Source: Enoplosus armatus
Taxonomy: Eukaryota > Chordata > Actinopteri > Centrarchiformes > Enoplosidae
Assembly (NCBI RefSeq): GCF_043641665.1
Contig: NC_092193.1
Span: forward strand, 23,785,883-23,849,882
DNA length: 64,000 nucleotides
Reading direction: 5' to 3'
A program made the translations under genes and the position numbers. Of the stretch, positions 14,201 through 21,800 are shown piece by piece; the stretch's first letter is position 1; each line of letters begins with the position of its first letter. A model generated the notes under the pieces. It was not told the DNA's origin and searched no databases. It was given only the letters and a program-made list of their open reading frames with translations.

Positions 14201-14576
14201 ACCGTTAAATATGTTTTCATCTCACTGTGGGACTAAAAGCAACATGTAACCTGCTCGAGGTGACGAATGCTGCTGAGTCTCTGTTTGTTCTGACAGTCTT
14301 GTTGATGCTGCTGAGTGGTAAGGTAGTACAGACTATTCCAACAGCGCTACAGTGAACTCTCCCTTCATGAAGGTTCTGATGTTCGGCCGTTCAAACTGTT
14401 TCAGAGAGATGTTTCCAATATTTTGTTCACCCCATTTAAATCAGCGGGTAAAGGCCAGTGGCACAGCCCAACGTGCTGCTGGTGTGTGTTGCCCTTCAGG
14501 CGGCATTAGCTGTATTTTACTGTGGCAACAGTGAAACGTCACTTTCCTTGACAGTCACACGTATAAGTTCACTTGA
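207..14576 (+). CDS. paxip1: PAX-interacting protein 1 (PTIP), 5'-partial, 20 exons in window
   Basis: PAXIP1 is a nuclear six-BRCT adaptor of the MLL3/MLL4 (KMT2C/D) H3K4 methyltransferase complexes; its C-terminal BRCT pair binds phospho-SQ/TQ proteins in DNA-damage signalling. Coding exons: 207-270, 1025-1135, 1406-1481, 3525-4055, 4362-4474, 6310-7162, 7633-7727, 7991-8086, 8418-8555, 9268-9389, 9759-9943, 10237-10280, 11015-11082, 11269-11371, 11895-12063, 12306-12406, 12574-12708, 12993-13068, 13967-14027, 14561-14576. All junctions keep phase (1,051 codons before the stop). Order seen: end of BRCT1-BRCT2, acidic/Ser-Pro linker, NLNWTPAEV and RTLRNITNN motifs, Gln-rich region, BRCT3-4 ([17 protein letters not shown]), BRCT5-6 ([21 protein letters not shown]), terminal YKFT. 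Collinear with human PAXIP1 as I remember it (about 1,069 residues). The first exons lie left of the window. Splice sites were placed by eye and need transcript support. Confidence 0.97.
271..1024. other. paxip1 intron; short (GTGA)n run, otherwise nothing recognised
   Basis: (GTGA)n occupies about 271-290 at the donor, followed by GTGT-rich sequence. The rest is AT-rich with no recognised element. Bases 1-206 are the preceding intron and also show nothing. Confidence 0.7.
1025..1135 (+). CDS. paxip1: paxip1 exon: BRCT2, first part
   Basis: Encodes [20 protein letters not shown] through [14 protein letters not shown]. The FYGG turn and the THLVV strand are BRCT hallmarks. Acceptor CACAG, donor GTAAGT; phase 0 on both sides. 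Confidence 0.95.
1406..1481 (+). CDS. paxip1: paxip1 exon: BRCT2, second part
   Basis: Encodes [20 protein letters not shown] and TDSVK. The IVTPDW segment carries the conserved BRCT tryptophan. The acceptor is preceded by a C/T-rich tract; the donor is GTAACG. Ends in phase 1. Confidence 0.94.
1482..3524. other. paxip1 intron with fragments of DNA transposons
   Basis: Near 1750-1830 a GGGCTGGGTGGTATGGCC-type end resembles the TIR of the MITE at 11503. Near 2650-2690 there is a segment (GATAAACAGTAA then TTCATCAAATT) shared with the element at 61.6 kb. Around 2720-2870 a CCACTTGTGATCGGATCACC block looks like a dispersed teleost repeat. None has coding capacity. Confidence 0.45.
3525..4055 (+). 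CDS. paxip1: paxip1 exon: acidic, Ser/Pro-rich linker
   Basis: Starts by completing the codon of the previous exon ([19 protein letters not shown]), runs through a Glu/Ser-rich acidic tract and [17 protein letters not shown] basic patches, then the conserved [19 protein letters not shown] and [14 protein letters not shown] motifs. Mostly disordered. The donor GTCAGT follows a phase-1 G. Confidence 0.94.
4362..4474 (+). CDS. paxip1: paxip1 exon: conserved linker motif
   Basis: Encodes (V)[27 protein letters not shown] and NRPANVAH. It matches the human [14 protein letters not shown] block, the best conserved part of the linker. Acceptor TTTTTAG, donor GTAAGA. Confidence 0.94.
4475..6309. other. 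paxip1 intron upstream of the poly-Q exon
   Basis: Contains a short repeat fragment near 4770-4840 (a GCATTGCTGCCACCTTA-type block also seen near 13.7 kb) and the fold-back element at 4857-5157. From about 5160 to 6300 I recognise nothing. Confidence 0.6.
4857..5157. repeat. 301-bp fold-back (imperfect palindrome) element
   Basis: The first about 110 bases (from AATAAATGACGTCATCAAAT) are repeated in reverse complement at the right end (…TTTGATGACATAATTTATT). Shared blocks in both arms include TCATCAAATGG, CATTAGT, AGCTTTAGCCTC, GCTAAC and CTCCACACACTC. The arms are roughly 85% similar by eye and are separated by about 85 bases. The form fits a non-autonomous MITE with long terminal inverted repeats; the superfamily was not assigned. 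Confidence 0.8.
6310..7162 (+). CDS. paxip1: paxip1 exon: glutamine-rich region
   Basis: A single 853-base exon coding about 284 residues, mostly Gln with scattered His, Leu, Met and Ala, beginning [16 protein letters not shown] and ending [15 protein letters not shown]. Pure CAG runs occur near 6700-6732 (about 11 repeats) and 7058-7086, mixed elsewhere with CAA. The human protein has a Gln-rich region at the same place. The other frames are also open because CAG repeats lack stops; they are shadows. Confidence 0.95.
7163..7632. other. paxip1 intron, nothing recognised
   Basis: 470 bases of unique-looking sequence between the poly-Q exon and the BRCT3 exon. No repeats, open frames or strong motifs were seen. 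Confidence 0.6.
7633..7727 (+). CDS. paxip1: paxip1 exon: BRCT3 start
   Basis: Encodes (I)[19 protein letters not shown] then [12 protein letters not shown], nearly identical to human PAXIP1. Acceptor TCTCAG, donor GTAAGA. Ends in phase 0. Confidence 0.97.
7991..8086 (+). CDS. paxip1: paxip1 exon: BRCT3 core
   Basis: Encodes [20 protein letters not shown] then [12 protein letters not shown]. It has the GG turn and the CTHLLC strand of BRCT3. In frame on both sides (32 codons). Confidence 0.97.
8418..8555 (+). CDS. paxip1: paxip1 exon: BRCT3 end, linker to BRCT4
   Basis: Encodes [20 protein letters not shown] followed by [20 protein letters not shown] and CSQH. It carries the conserved Trp of BRCT3. 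46 codons, donor GTAGGT. Confidence 0.97.
8556..9267. other. paxip1 intron within BRCT3-4, nothing recognised
   Basis: 712 bases without a recognised repeat. Short open frames occur but have no splice or homology support. Confidence 0.55.
9268..9389 (+). CDS. paxip1: paxip1 exon: BRCT4, first part
   Basis: Encodes [40 protein letters not shown] and the first two bases of Glu. Donor GTAAGA at 9390. Confidence 0.97.
9759..9943 (+). CDS. paxip1: paxip1 exon: BRCT4, second part
   Basis: Encodes [40 protein letters not shown] and [10 protein letters not shown]. It contains the conserved BRCT4 Trp. Ends with a phase-1 G before GTATGT. Confidence 0.97.
10237..10280 (+). CDS. paxip1: paxip1 short exon: BRCT4-BRCT5 linker
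   Basis: A 44-base exon encoding (A)[14 protein letters not shown], matching the human DAWRVPLKVSAELL segment. Acceptor CTGTAG, donor GTGAGT. Confidence 0.93.
10281..11014. other. paxip1 intron, AT-rich, nothing recognised
   Basis: 734 bases with an A-run near 10336 and no identified element. Confidence 0.5.
11015..11082 (+). CDS. paxip1: paxip1 exon: linker with basic patch
   Basis: Encodes [20 protein letters not shown] and KA(R). The basic KKAR end corresponds to the human SKRAR segment. Acceptor TTTAG, donor GTCAGT. Phase 2 end. Confidence 0.9.
11179..11259 (+). repeat. (GT)40 microsatellite at a paxip1 3' splice site
   Basis: An uninterrupted GT dinucleotide run of 81 bases, followed by CGCGTGCAG and then the exon at 11269. 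It replaces the polypyrimidine tract and contains no AG. Confidence 0.98.
11269..11371 (+). CDS. paxip1: paxip1 exon: BRCT5 start
   Basis: Encodes [20 protein letters not shown] and [14 protein letters not shown], matching human FTGFEPVQVQQY. Its acceptor lies eight bases after a (GT)40 run and has no normal polypyrimidine tract. Confidence 0.95.
11503..11767. mobile_element. MITE with about 20-bp terminal inverted repeats
   Basis: The left end reads TAGGGTTGAGCAATATATCA; the reverse complement of the right end reads TAGGGCTGTGTGATATGGCT. The 265-bp body is non-coding and sits in a paxip1 intron. The TAGGG(C/T)TG...GATAT ends resemble a common vertebrate hAT-type MITE; the superfamily is inferred. 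Confidence 0.65.
11895..12063 (+). CDS. paxip1: paxip1 exon: BRCT5 core
   Basis: Encodes [40 protein letters not shown] and [16 protein letters not shown]. It has the GG turn, THLV strand and Trp of BRCT5. In human BRCT5 this region forms part of the phosphopeptide-binding pair. Confidence 0.97.
12306..12406 (+). CDS. paxip1: paxip1 exon: BRCT5-BRCT6 linker
   Basis: Encodes (D)[18 protein letters not shown] then [15 protein letters not shown]. It matches the human [24 protein letters not shown] block. Acceptor TTGCAG, donor GTAAGG. Confidence 0.97.
12574..12708 (+). CDS. paxip1: paxip1 exon: BRCT6, first part
   Basis: Encodes [40 protein letters not shown] and HKQNK. It has the AGGK turn of BRCT6. 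The donor is GT followed by CCTT, weak but supported by the in-frame join to the next exon. Confidence 0.94.
12993..13068 (+). CDS. paxip1: paxip1 exon: BRCT6, second part
   Basis: Encodes [20 protein letters not shown] and FLKNI. It matches the human [19 protein letters not shown] segment. Ends with a phase-1 G before GTAAGA. Confidence 0.96.
13315..13500 (+). mobile_element. L2/Maui-type LINE 3' end remnant in a paxip1 intron
   Basis: Matches the 3' region of the full copies at 34.5 and 49.6 kb through GGTTCTGCTCGAG, TTTCTGCCT, GGAAGTTTTTCCTTGCC, GTCGCCAAGTGCTTATGGTG and GTCTAGACCTGCTCTAAGATAAC. The terminal repeats are missing. Confidence 0.8.
13733..13763. repeat. Perfect 14-bp inverted repeat with 3-bp loop
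   Basis: CATATTGTGAAACC, loop CCT, then the exact reverse complement ending at 13763. It lies in a paxip1 intron beside a repeat fragment with GCGTTACCGCCACC. Confidence 0.9.
13967..14027 (+). CDS. paxip1: paxip1 exon: BRCT6 end, upstream of the AT-AC intron
   Basis: Encodes (D)[19 protein letters not shown] plus TC of the next Ser codon. No GT donor fits here. The exon ends at 14027 and is followed by ATATCCTTT, a U12-type AT-AC donor. Confidence 0.93.
14028..14560 (+). promoter_or_regulatory. paxip1: U12-type AT-AC intron (paxip1 last intron)
   Basis: Intron of 533 bases. The donor ATATCCTTT at 14028 fits the U12 5' splice consensus. TTCCTTGAC at 14544-14552 fits the U12 branch-site consensus, and the intron ends CACAC at 14560. 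The branch A at 14551 is 9 bases from the final C. The join gives TC|G TAT AAG TTC, which restores the conserved SYKF tail; no U2-type pair of sites in this interval does so. Confidence 0.88.
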
Positions 14577-14850
14577 TGGTGAAGCAATGATGACATGGAG
14601 AAGAAGAGGAGGAACAGATCCGTCAAGCCACACTGACTTTTCTATGTTTTTATTTCTGTGCATAGATCTCCAGTCATTTTGTAGCTTTTTGTTACCTGTT
14701 TGAGAATAAATAAATGGATGTTATTTTTGTGAAATGAATGTTTAAATTATGGATGATTTTAACCCTTTTCCTGTTCTTCGAATAGAATGTGTAAAGGCTT
14801 TCAGCTCACAAACGCTGCTTTTTGGAATAAAAACTGTACATTTGTTTGTG
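14561..14850 (+). CDS. paxip1: paxip1 last exon: stop codon and 3' UTR
   Basis: The first base, G, completes Ser. Codons Tyr-Lys-Phe-Thr follow, with TGA at 14574-14576. Human ends SYKFN, so the tiny coding part is conserved. The 3' UTR has AATAAA at 14705-14710 and a second at 14826-14831, followed by a GT-rich stretch that fits a cleavage region near 14,850. The exact 3' end is inferred. Confidence 0.85.
14686..14778 (+). repeat. paxip1 3' UTR segment duplicated at 18.4 kb
   Basis: The segment around TTTTTGTTACCTGTTTGAGA, TAAATGGATGTTATTTTTGT and AACCCTTTTCCTG is found again at 18390-18484 with about 88% identity by eye. It contains the first paxip1 poly(A) signal. Confidence 0.85.
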
Positions 14851-16189
14851 AAAAGTGGCTTTGTTTCCTTTCTGTTCATGTTGTGAGTTCAAAAACAAGG
14901 TCTCCAAAAGCTGTTCTTTTTTTAGGCATAGTTAGTGTCTTCAGCCTGTGAAGGAAGACCGCCACTCAGTAATTGACCATGAACAGACATTTTGGGAATC
15001 GATAACTGAGCCTCAAACGGGTCAAACAATCAACTCCCAAACTGGTGCTTAAAGAAAAGGATAAGTTCAGAACAAAAGCTCTGCCTCTGCGTGGTCTCAC
15101 ATGAGAGGTTTGGAAAGCTTCCTTGAAGGTATTCCTCCCAGGTTTGAGGAGATAATTCCTGATAGATTTGATTTAATTAACTGGTAATGAGGGTCTGGGG
15201 TAGTTACTGGTGAAGTTCTAATTGCTGGCTGTCAGACAGATAGCTGGGGGTCATATGTGGGTGTGGGTGCGGGGAGTGCAGCGTCGCCTGCGGTAGTGCC
15301 CTCAAAACTACAGCAGACTGAATTAGACACAGCCCGAGCCAAGGTCATGTGCTACATATTCCATGTGTGTCTGCTGCCAGCCTCCTCAGCGTGTATTTAC
15401 ACGAGCATGAGATGTGACAATGGGTGTCAGAGCACTACTGAAACTTTGAGTAAGGTTGACAGACGAGACGAGTAATGGCCTCACAGTCCTTTGAAATAAC
15501 CTGTGAAATAATGTCGCCTGCACTGTGAAAGGATTTTCAGGAAGTCGAGCCGGGTTCAGATAGAGGCTTCTGGGAAAAGTGACACTTCCCATCTGTGAGT
15601 GAGGATGTGCAAATTGTTGAAAAGATGTTTGTTTTAATGGAAGCCACCGTCATTGAGTGCCTCAGTGAGTGTGTCTATATGTTGGATCTGTTGCTGTAGC
15701 AGCACACATTCTCCCTTGCAGCTTGTAAATACATGACTTTAAAGTGATTTACTGCAGTGCTTCATAAAGTTGGGGGACTCACCAGAGACAGATGTGTAAA
15801 ATGAGTGGTCGGGATTTAAGCAGCAGAAGTTGGGGCATCCTGACTTGTACGATCCAAAAACACTGGATCCTACACTTCTCACAATGCAGTGTGCGATAAA
15901 TCAAGCTGGGACACAACTGGGAGAACAATCTATCTCATCTATCTAGTAAATGAGAAGGTGTAATACACCAGCCATCATGAGATCCTGGACACCAGACTAT
16001 GGAAACAGTGCAAGGTGTGTTCACACACTGAAGGCTGGGCCGAGGGAGGAACAGATGGCCAACACCCTATGGGAGCCATAGTAATAATAACAGCACTGTT
16101 CAGAACAAGTTACAAAGTTACAATTATTAATTATAGGAACTGCAAGTTATTATTAATTAAAAATGCACTAACTGGACATCTCTCCCTGT

Positions 16190-16516
16190 AGTTGTGTGCT
16201 TTCTCGTCTCTCTCCTTTGCCTCCGGAGCTGTAGAGTCTGGGTTCCTGCTCAACACCCGCTGGTACAATTATTATTATCCTTATTATTTTTCTTAATATT
16301 ATTACCATTACCACCATTTCCATTACTATTACTTTACATCTCTATGTGGGACCTGCCTTGAAGGGAGTTTTTCCTTGCTGCTGTCGCCAAGTGTTTGCTC
16401 AAGTTGGGAACTGTTGGGTCTCTGTAAGTAATATTATAAAAAGTACAGTCTAGACCTGCCCTGAGATAACTTCTGTTGTTATTTGGTGCTATATAAATAA
16501 AGTTGAATTGAACTGA
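16190..16516 (+). mobile_element. L2/Maui-type LINE 3' end remnant
   Basis: Shows ATT/ACC-rich sequence, GGAGTTTTTCCTTGCTGCTG, GTCGCCAAGTG, GGGAACTGTTGGGTCTCTGT, GTCTAGACCTGCCCTGAGAT and TATATAAATAAAGTTGAATT, the same 3' UTR order as the longer copies. No coding sequence is left. Confidence 0.85.
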
Positions 16517-17367
16517 AAAGTGCTTTACAGGCTGAGATTATGTCTGTGAACACGGGGAACACACATCAGCTGTTGACTGATGCAGATTCAATGTGGCGAG
16601 TCTCATTAACAGAGCGGGAACCAAGGCAGAGGTGCAGTGTGTCACACAGCCGCTCTCCGTCAGGGTTTACAGTCTGACTGCAGAGGCTGGAAGATGCAAA
16701 GATTGAGTCCAGTGGGGGAAACCTGCTCATCTCAGGTCGTAGATACACAGGTAACAAATGATGGAAAAACCTGACCAGAGTCTTCCATCCAGGTCACTAA
16801 ATGGGTTGATGAGGGTGAAAATGAGGAATGAATCACATTCTATGGCCTTCAGTCACCTGATCTCAGCCCAGCTGAACTGTGGGAAACAGTGCTCTCCACC
16901 ACTATCATCATCATCAAAACACCAGGAAACATCTGTTGAAATGACACTTGAAGACTCTGGGAGCAGCACCGGAGCTGTTCTGGACAACACCTTATTAACA
17001 TACTTTCATTTGTCACCCTTCACATGTATATGCGTGGTAAATAAAAAGATTTTTCGCTACCTACCCACCCAAAAGCTGTTTTTATGAATGGTTAGTAACC
17101 ATTAGTGAAGCATTGCAGGTTATAGGGCCTTTGACCAAGTTACAGATTCAAGCTATGTTACAAACATGTTCTGGTGCCACTTTCCAACAAGGCCTTTATA
17201 ACAGTCTGTCTTTGTGACACCAGTGAAGAGCAAAGAGACATTCGGTTTAAAAGCTGCTACAGAGCTGAGCGGCAGAGATGTTCACAGATTCACCACAGAT
17301 GTCCTGCTGCCCATGTGGTGTTCATAATGACATCATCAGATGAATGAAGAAATCCACATAATCCACA

Positions 17368-17369
<2 letters not shown>

Positions 17370-17442
<73 letters not shown>
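17370..17442. repeat. (CT)n(CA)n compound microsatellite
   Basis: About nine CT units run directly into about 28 CA units, uninterrupted. Confidence 0.97.
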
Positions 17443-17445
<3 letters not shown>

Positions 17446-17454
17446 TATTTTGGC

Positions 17455-17870
17455 AATCCTAATTAATTCCAATTAGAAATGCAAATAAGGAGCCACATCT
17501 TTGATTAAGCGGCAGTCGGCTCCTTGTTGGTTTGTGATGTCCTCCTCTGACGCAGCCCAGTTGTGGGGAGAAGGAAGGGGAAAAAAAAGTATTGGGACAC
17601 AGAAAATGTTGTAATTAATGTAGAAATGCTTCATGTGAGATATTTCTAATTAGTCCCCTGTCCCTCCCTCTGCTGCATCACACACACACTTTTGGCCTGT
17701 TCCACAGGATGCAGAGGAATTACAGACTAATTACACAGAGACGGGCGCTGGGATTCATCTGGGCCCCGCAATTTACATATGCGCTAATTAGCATATGATG
17801 GAACTAATGACTAATAATTTAGCCTATTACAGGGCTGGGCTATCTCATTATGCGTTTGGAAAAAAGGAGG
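17455..17870. promoter_or_regulatory. Candidate conserved non-coding element rich in TAAT motifs
   Basis: The block carries at least seven homeodomain-type TAATTA/CTAAT cores (CTAATTAATTCCAATTAG, GTAATTAATG, CTAATTAG, CTAATTACAC, GCTAATTAGC, CTAATAATTTAG) and an octamer ATGCAAAT near 17480. A near-perfect dyad at 17776-17797 has CATATG at both ends around GCTAATTAGC. No repeat match was seen. Enhancer function is inference. Confidence 0.45.
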
Positions 17871-18094
17871 CTTGGAGGAAAATGTATTGTTTCAGTCATA
17901 GACAAAGAGGGGAGCAGGAGGTGGATCCAGGGTCAGTGTTCAAACTCTGAGCAGCTCCACTGGACCAGCTGGAGGTTTAGTGCCCCGCTCAAGGGGTAGA
18001 GTATTTCAGCCATGCAGCAGGCCTACACCATGGCAGTCCACATTCAGTCTCAAATGGGTTGTCTTGTAGCACATGGCTGCAAACCATTCCTCTT

Positions 18095-18180
18095 TTGTCC
18101 ACCCCAGTGTCTTCTGGGATACCCCAAGGGTCCATGCTTGGTCCTATATAGTGTTAATTTAATCAGCTATTTGCAGGTTT
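18095..18180 (+). pseudogene. Decayed L2-type reverse transcriptase fragment
   Basis: One frame reads VSSGIPQGSMLGPI followed by a stop, the reverse transcriptase motif preceding the catalytic YxDD box in L2 LINEs. Nothing else of the ORF survives. Confidence 0.6.
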
Positions 18181-18389
18181 ATTCTTTGTCCCTATGACCT
18201 GAAAAGAACACTGACATTGGACCAATCTGCAAAACCCTGGATCATGTTAAGACAGTAAGTTACCACCCGCAACTATTACATAGGCAGATCATTACATTAC
18301 CATTTTCATTTTTTTATGACTCAGTTATTATATCATCTTTTTCTGCAATCCTCTACATCTAGAGGTGAGCCCCTGAACAGTGTAACATG

Positions 18390-18484
18390 TTTTTGTTACC
18401 TGTTTGAGATTGAATAAATGGATGTTATTTTTGTGAAATGAATGCTTAAAGCATGGGTGATTTGAACCCTTTTCCTGATCCTTG
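18390..18484 (+). repeat. Second copy of the paxip1 3' UTR/poly(A) segment
   Basis: Aligns with 14686-14778, including the hexamer region (GAATAAATGGATG) and AACCCTTTTCCTG. Flanking sequences do not match, so only about 95 bases are shared. Confidence 0.85.
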
Positions 18485-18839
18485 TTTGTATAGTTTGGCC
18501 TTTTGTCACTTTTTGTTGCCTCCTATTTTGTATTTAGCCTATACTCTTGTCTAGTAGCCCACTTTTCTATTCTTAATTTGTAGTTTTTATTTTTTCCCCT
18601 TTTCCCTTTAAACCATTCATATATCAATGTTTCCTGCGTTTTCATTGCCTATACATCTATATATAGATATCATTGTAGACAGTACACATTCATATTTGGA
18701 CACGTGCGTTGCACACTGATCATGAATCAGTGAATCAGAACAGAGGCCTCCTCATCATCATCCTCAGGACTCTGATGTGTCTCTACTGCCCTCTACTGGC
18801 ACCACACAGCACTGTCCTGTGAAATAAAGCAGGACAGCG

Positions 18840-21800
18840 GGAGCAGCTGCTGGAAGCCCTTTATTAGTTCTCCAGGCCCACAGGACACTGAAGTCTATGA
18901 GAGCCAACAGCTTACAGGATCAGAAAACACAGTTATTTACAGTAAACTGACAGTGAAACTGTTGAAGGCATGCACAGGTTCAGATGTTGGTGAGACAACA
19001 AAACAACAACAACAAAGGAAAAACACTATTTGCATACAATTGAAGGCTGATATTAAACTGTGCCTTTAACATTCAAAAGGTTTTTATACACGGAACACAA
19101 TGAAAAAAGGTCCACACAGTGTGCATTAAATCACAAAGTCAAACCAAGAAAAAAACCCCAGACATTTTAGGAAACATATGCGCCCAGAATCAGGTGAGAA
19201 GATGACTCAGTCAATTAATTTCAATGTTCATCTGCCTCCAGGACATAGACAGATCCAGGATGGGTTTACTCTAGCCTGTAAGCCTCATTGAAACTTCATC
19301 ACTCCAAAACAGTCTTTTATTTACATTTTTAATTCTGAGTATTTGACACAAAAGTAGAAAAGAAGACGGAAGACAGTGGAAGCTAAACATTTCCGGAGCA
19401 GTGTCGGACTTTTAATGTTTTTGTTGTTTCAGTTTTCATATCTCAGATATTTTTGGTTTAAGATGCCAAAACACTGTTTAATGTCAGGAAAGATAGTGGT
19501 TTGAATCAATATTTTCAAAAGCTTGTGACAGTTGACTTTTGCTACGAGTGGATGTTGTACTTGTGAGAACAGATATGGTAGGTGGAAACAATTAAAACAC
19601 CTTTTCAGGGAATGCTTTGCAGATACGTTAATTTTGTTAGTACACACAACAATTGAAAGCTTGGGGATGTTGGAGTGGGTATTTTTCCCCCTGAGCTAGA
19701 CGTTTCCCAGATTCTAGTATTTGCTAAGCATGCTAAGCAAGGCTAAATGTCCCTCTGTACTGATATTCACCTTCTCATCTGACTCTGACAAGCAGATTTG
19801 TTCCTTTATTCTTGATGGATTTAGCCTTACAGACTGAAGGTCAACTAACGCGAAGTGCAGAGAAACTTGACAAAAAACACCAAGTTCTTTCTTTCTTACT
19901 GGCAGGAGTCAAACAACTGACTACAAATGGAAACAGCTCTGCAGAAGCACAACAAACAACAGCTATGTTAACAGAAGTATGTCTACAGTATTTCTAATAT
20001 ATCATTTCTATAATATTCTTCATCTACATAAAAACTACACTGACCTTTTGACCTTTGGAGAATGTATTAAACAGTAAAACAGTCTGTATAGGATTGTCTT
20101 TGGGTAAACTGCATAGTGATCATCACAACCTGTTTTTTCATAGAAATCTATTCAACACTGTTAAATGAAACCGCACATATTGTATCTCATACAGCAATAA
20201 TCCAAAATCAGCTGTCCTGCTGCAGTTCAGAGGACTGATAGAGTGTGTGGTGATCAAAGCTGAAACCATGTAAAACTAGTCTGCCGAGGAAATATAAACT
20301 CTGTTCACCCGTCTATATTCAGATTATACTCTTATTCATATTATCCTTTATCGTGGCCTGTGACATTATAGTGAGGCAACAGCGAACACACTGTGTTTGA
20401 TTGTCTGTCAGCAGCCCATGTCCAGATATTCTGAAAACACCAACTCCAACATATCAAAACACACTAAAAGGTACTCTGTTGCATGTTTGGGTCCACCAGT
20501 GAGACCTCAAAGAAACTGACTGCAAGATCAAACCCGGTCTGGGGAGCGGTTGTGGAAAGGCTTTCTGGGAAACTTTCTAAGGAAATATGAAAATGTTGAC
20601 GCAAACCAAGCAGGTATATATAATAATAACAATCATTTAGGTGTGATTGTTGACAGCAGTCTAACCTTAAAAAAAACGCACATTTCAAAAACAATAAAGC
20701 ACAACCTTGATCATTTTAGATTATAAGAAATGAGTACAGATGCAGCAAAAGTGTACATGCACACAATGATACCTTCACATGTTTCATAGTGTATTACAAC
20801 CTCTCAGACTATGAAGGGTTTGTCTGTATAAGCAAGCTTAACTTGCAATACAGTAAAAAAAAAGAAGAAGCATCTTTTGACATTTGAAAATGTTCTATTT
20901 CTGGACAGTTTGTAACAACATGTAGAGCTGGGTTAAGGTTAACAAGAGCTTCCTCTAGAGGGGACTGTTACGTTCAATTTCGGTCTACAACATTTGGGCA
21001 AAACTGCTTCTCAGTTGTGTGAAGCCGGGACGTGAGATTCTTTACCACAGAGTATCAGAGAGTGCAGCGCTTTTAATCATTTTAAACATTTAAAATTGAA
21101 AACATGGTTGAAGGACAATCAGGTCTGTGGTCTCACTGAATGTGGCCAGCATTTGTACTCAGTGTTTCTTGCACTGATGGACTGTCTGTTTTTAATGGTG
21201 TTGGGATGGCTGATGGTGTGGATGATGGATCCCTAGTGAGATTTTAATATTCTGTTGTTTGTTTCGGGGTGGTTGTTATTTTGTGTTTTGTTTCTTGGTT
21301 TTTTGTATGGCGTTTTATTGTTTCTATAAACAAACAATAATAATACAATTTTGAGAATAAGAATCAGCCAAGAAATTTCTTCTTGTCTATTTTGACAGCT
21401 ATGACAGCATAGAAGAAGAAATTGCGGTGGTCTGGTGCTGCTGGTATGTGGCTTTACAAACTAATAGGAGGCGGACTAGAGCCCAGCTGATACTGAGGCT
21501 GACCGACTGACAGACCGTGCATGATTGACATACGCCTCACATCTTAATCATTCTCATTGGTGCATGTCATTTGATGGCCGCACAACAGAGCTCCGCCCAA
21601 CTTTAAGTGAGCTGAGGTCCAGTCAGTGAGCACTAGTGAAAACTAAAAATCAACTATGAACAGATTGAAACTAAAACAAAATTTGAACTGAATTCATTTG
21701 AAGGCATCCCATGTAGGCTTAACCCTGAACTATGTTGTAGAGCCGATCTGTTCACTGAAAGAACAGACTTCAGATTTCTTGTGCTAATCTTACTGTAAGG

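Larger units (their letters stand above)
14851..17454. other. Intergenic, downstream of paxip1
   Basis: No gene was recognised. Moderately GC-balanced stretches around 15.1-15.6 kb and 16.5-16.8 kb look unlike repeats and could be conserved non-coding DNA, but that cannot be judged without alignment. Repeats here are listed separately (L2 tail, CT/CA microsatellite). Confidence 0.5.

Noticed and set aside
14028..14270. Read-through of the penultimate paxip1 exon as the C-terminus
   Set aside because: It would replace the conserved SYKF ending with unrelated sequence, whereas the U12 splice signals restore it exactly.
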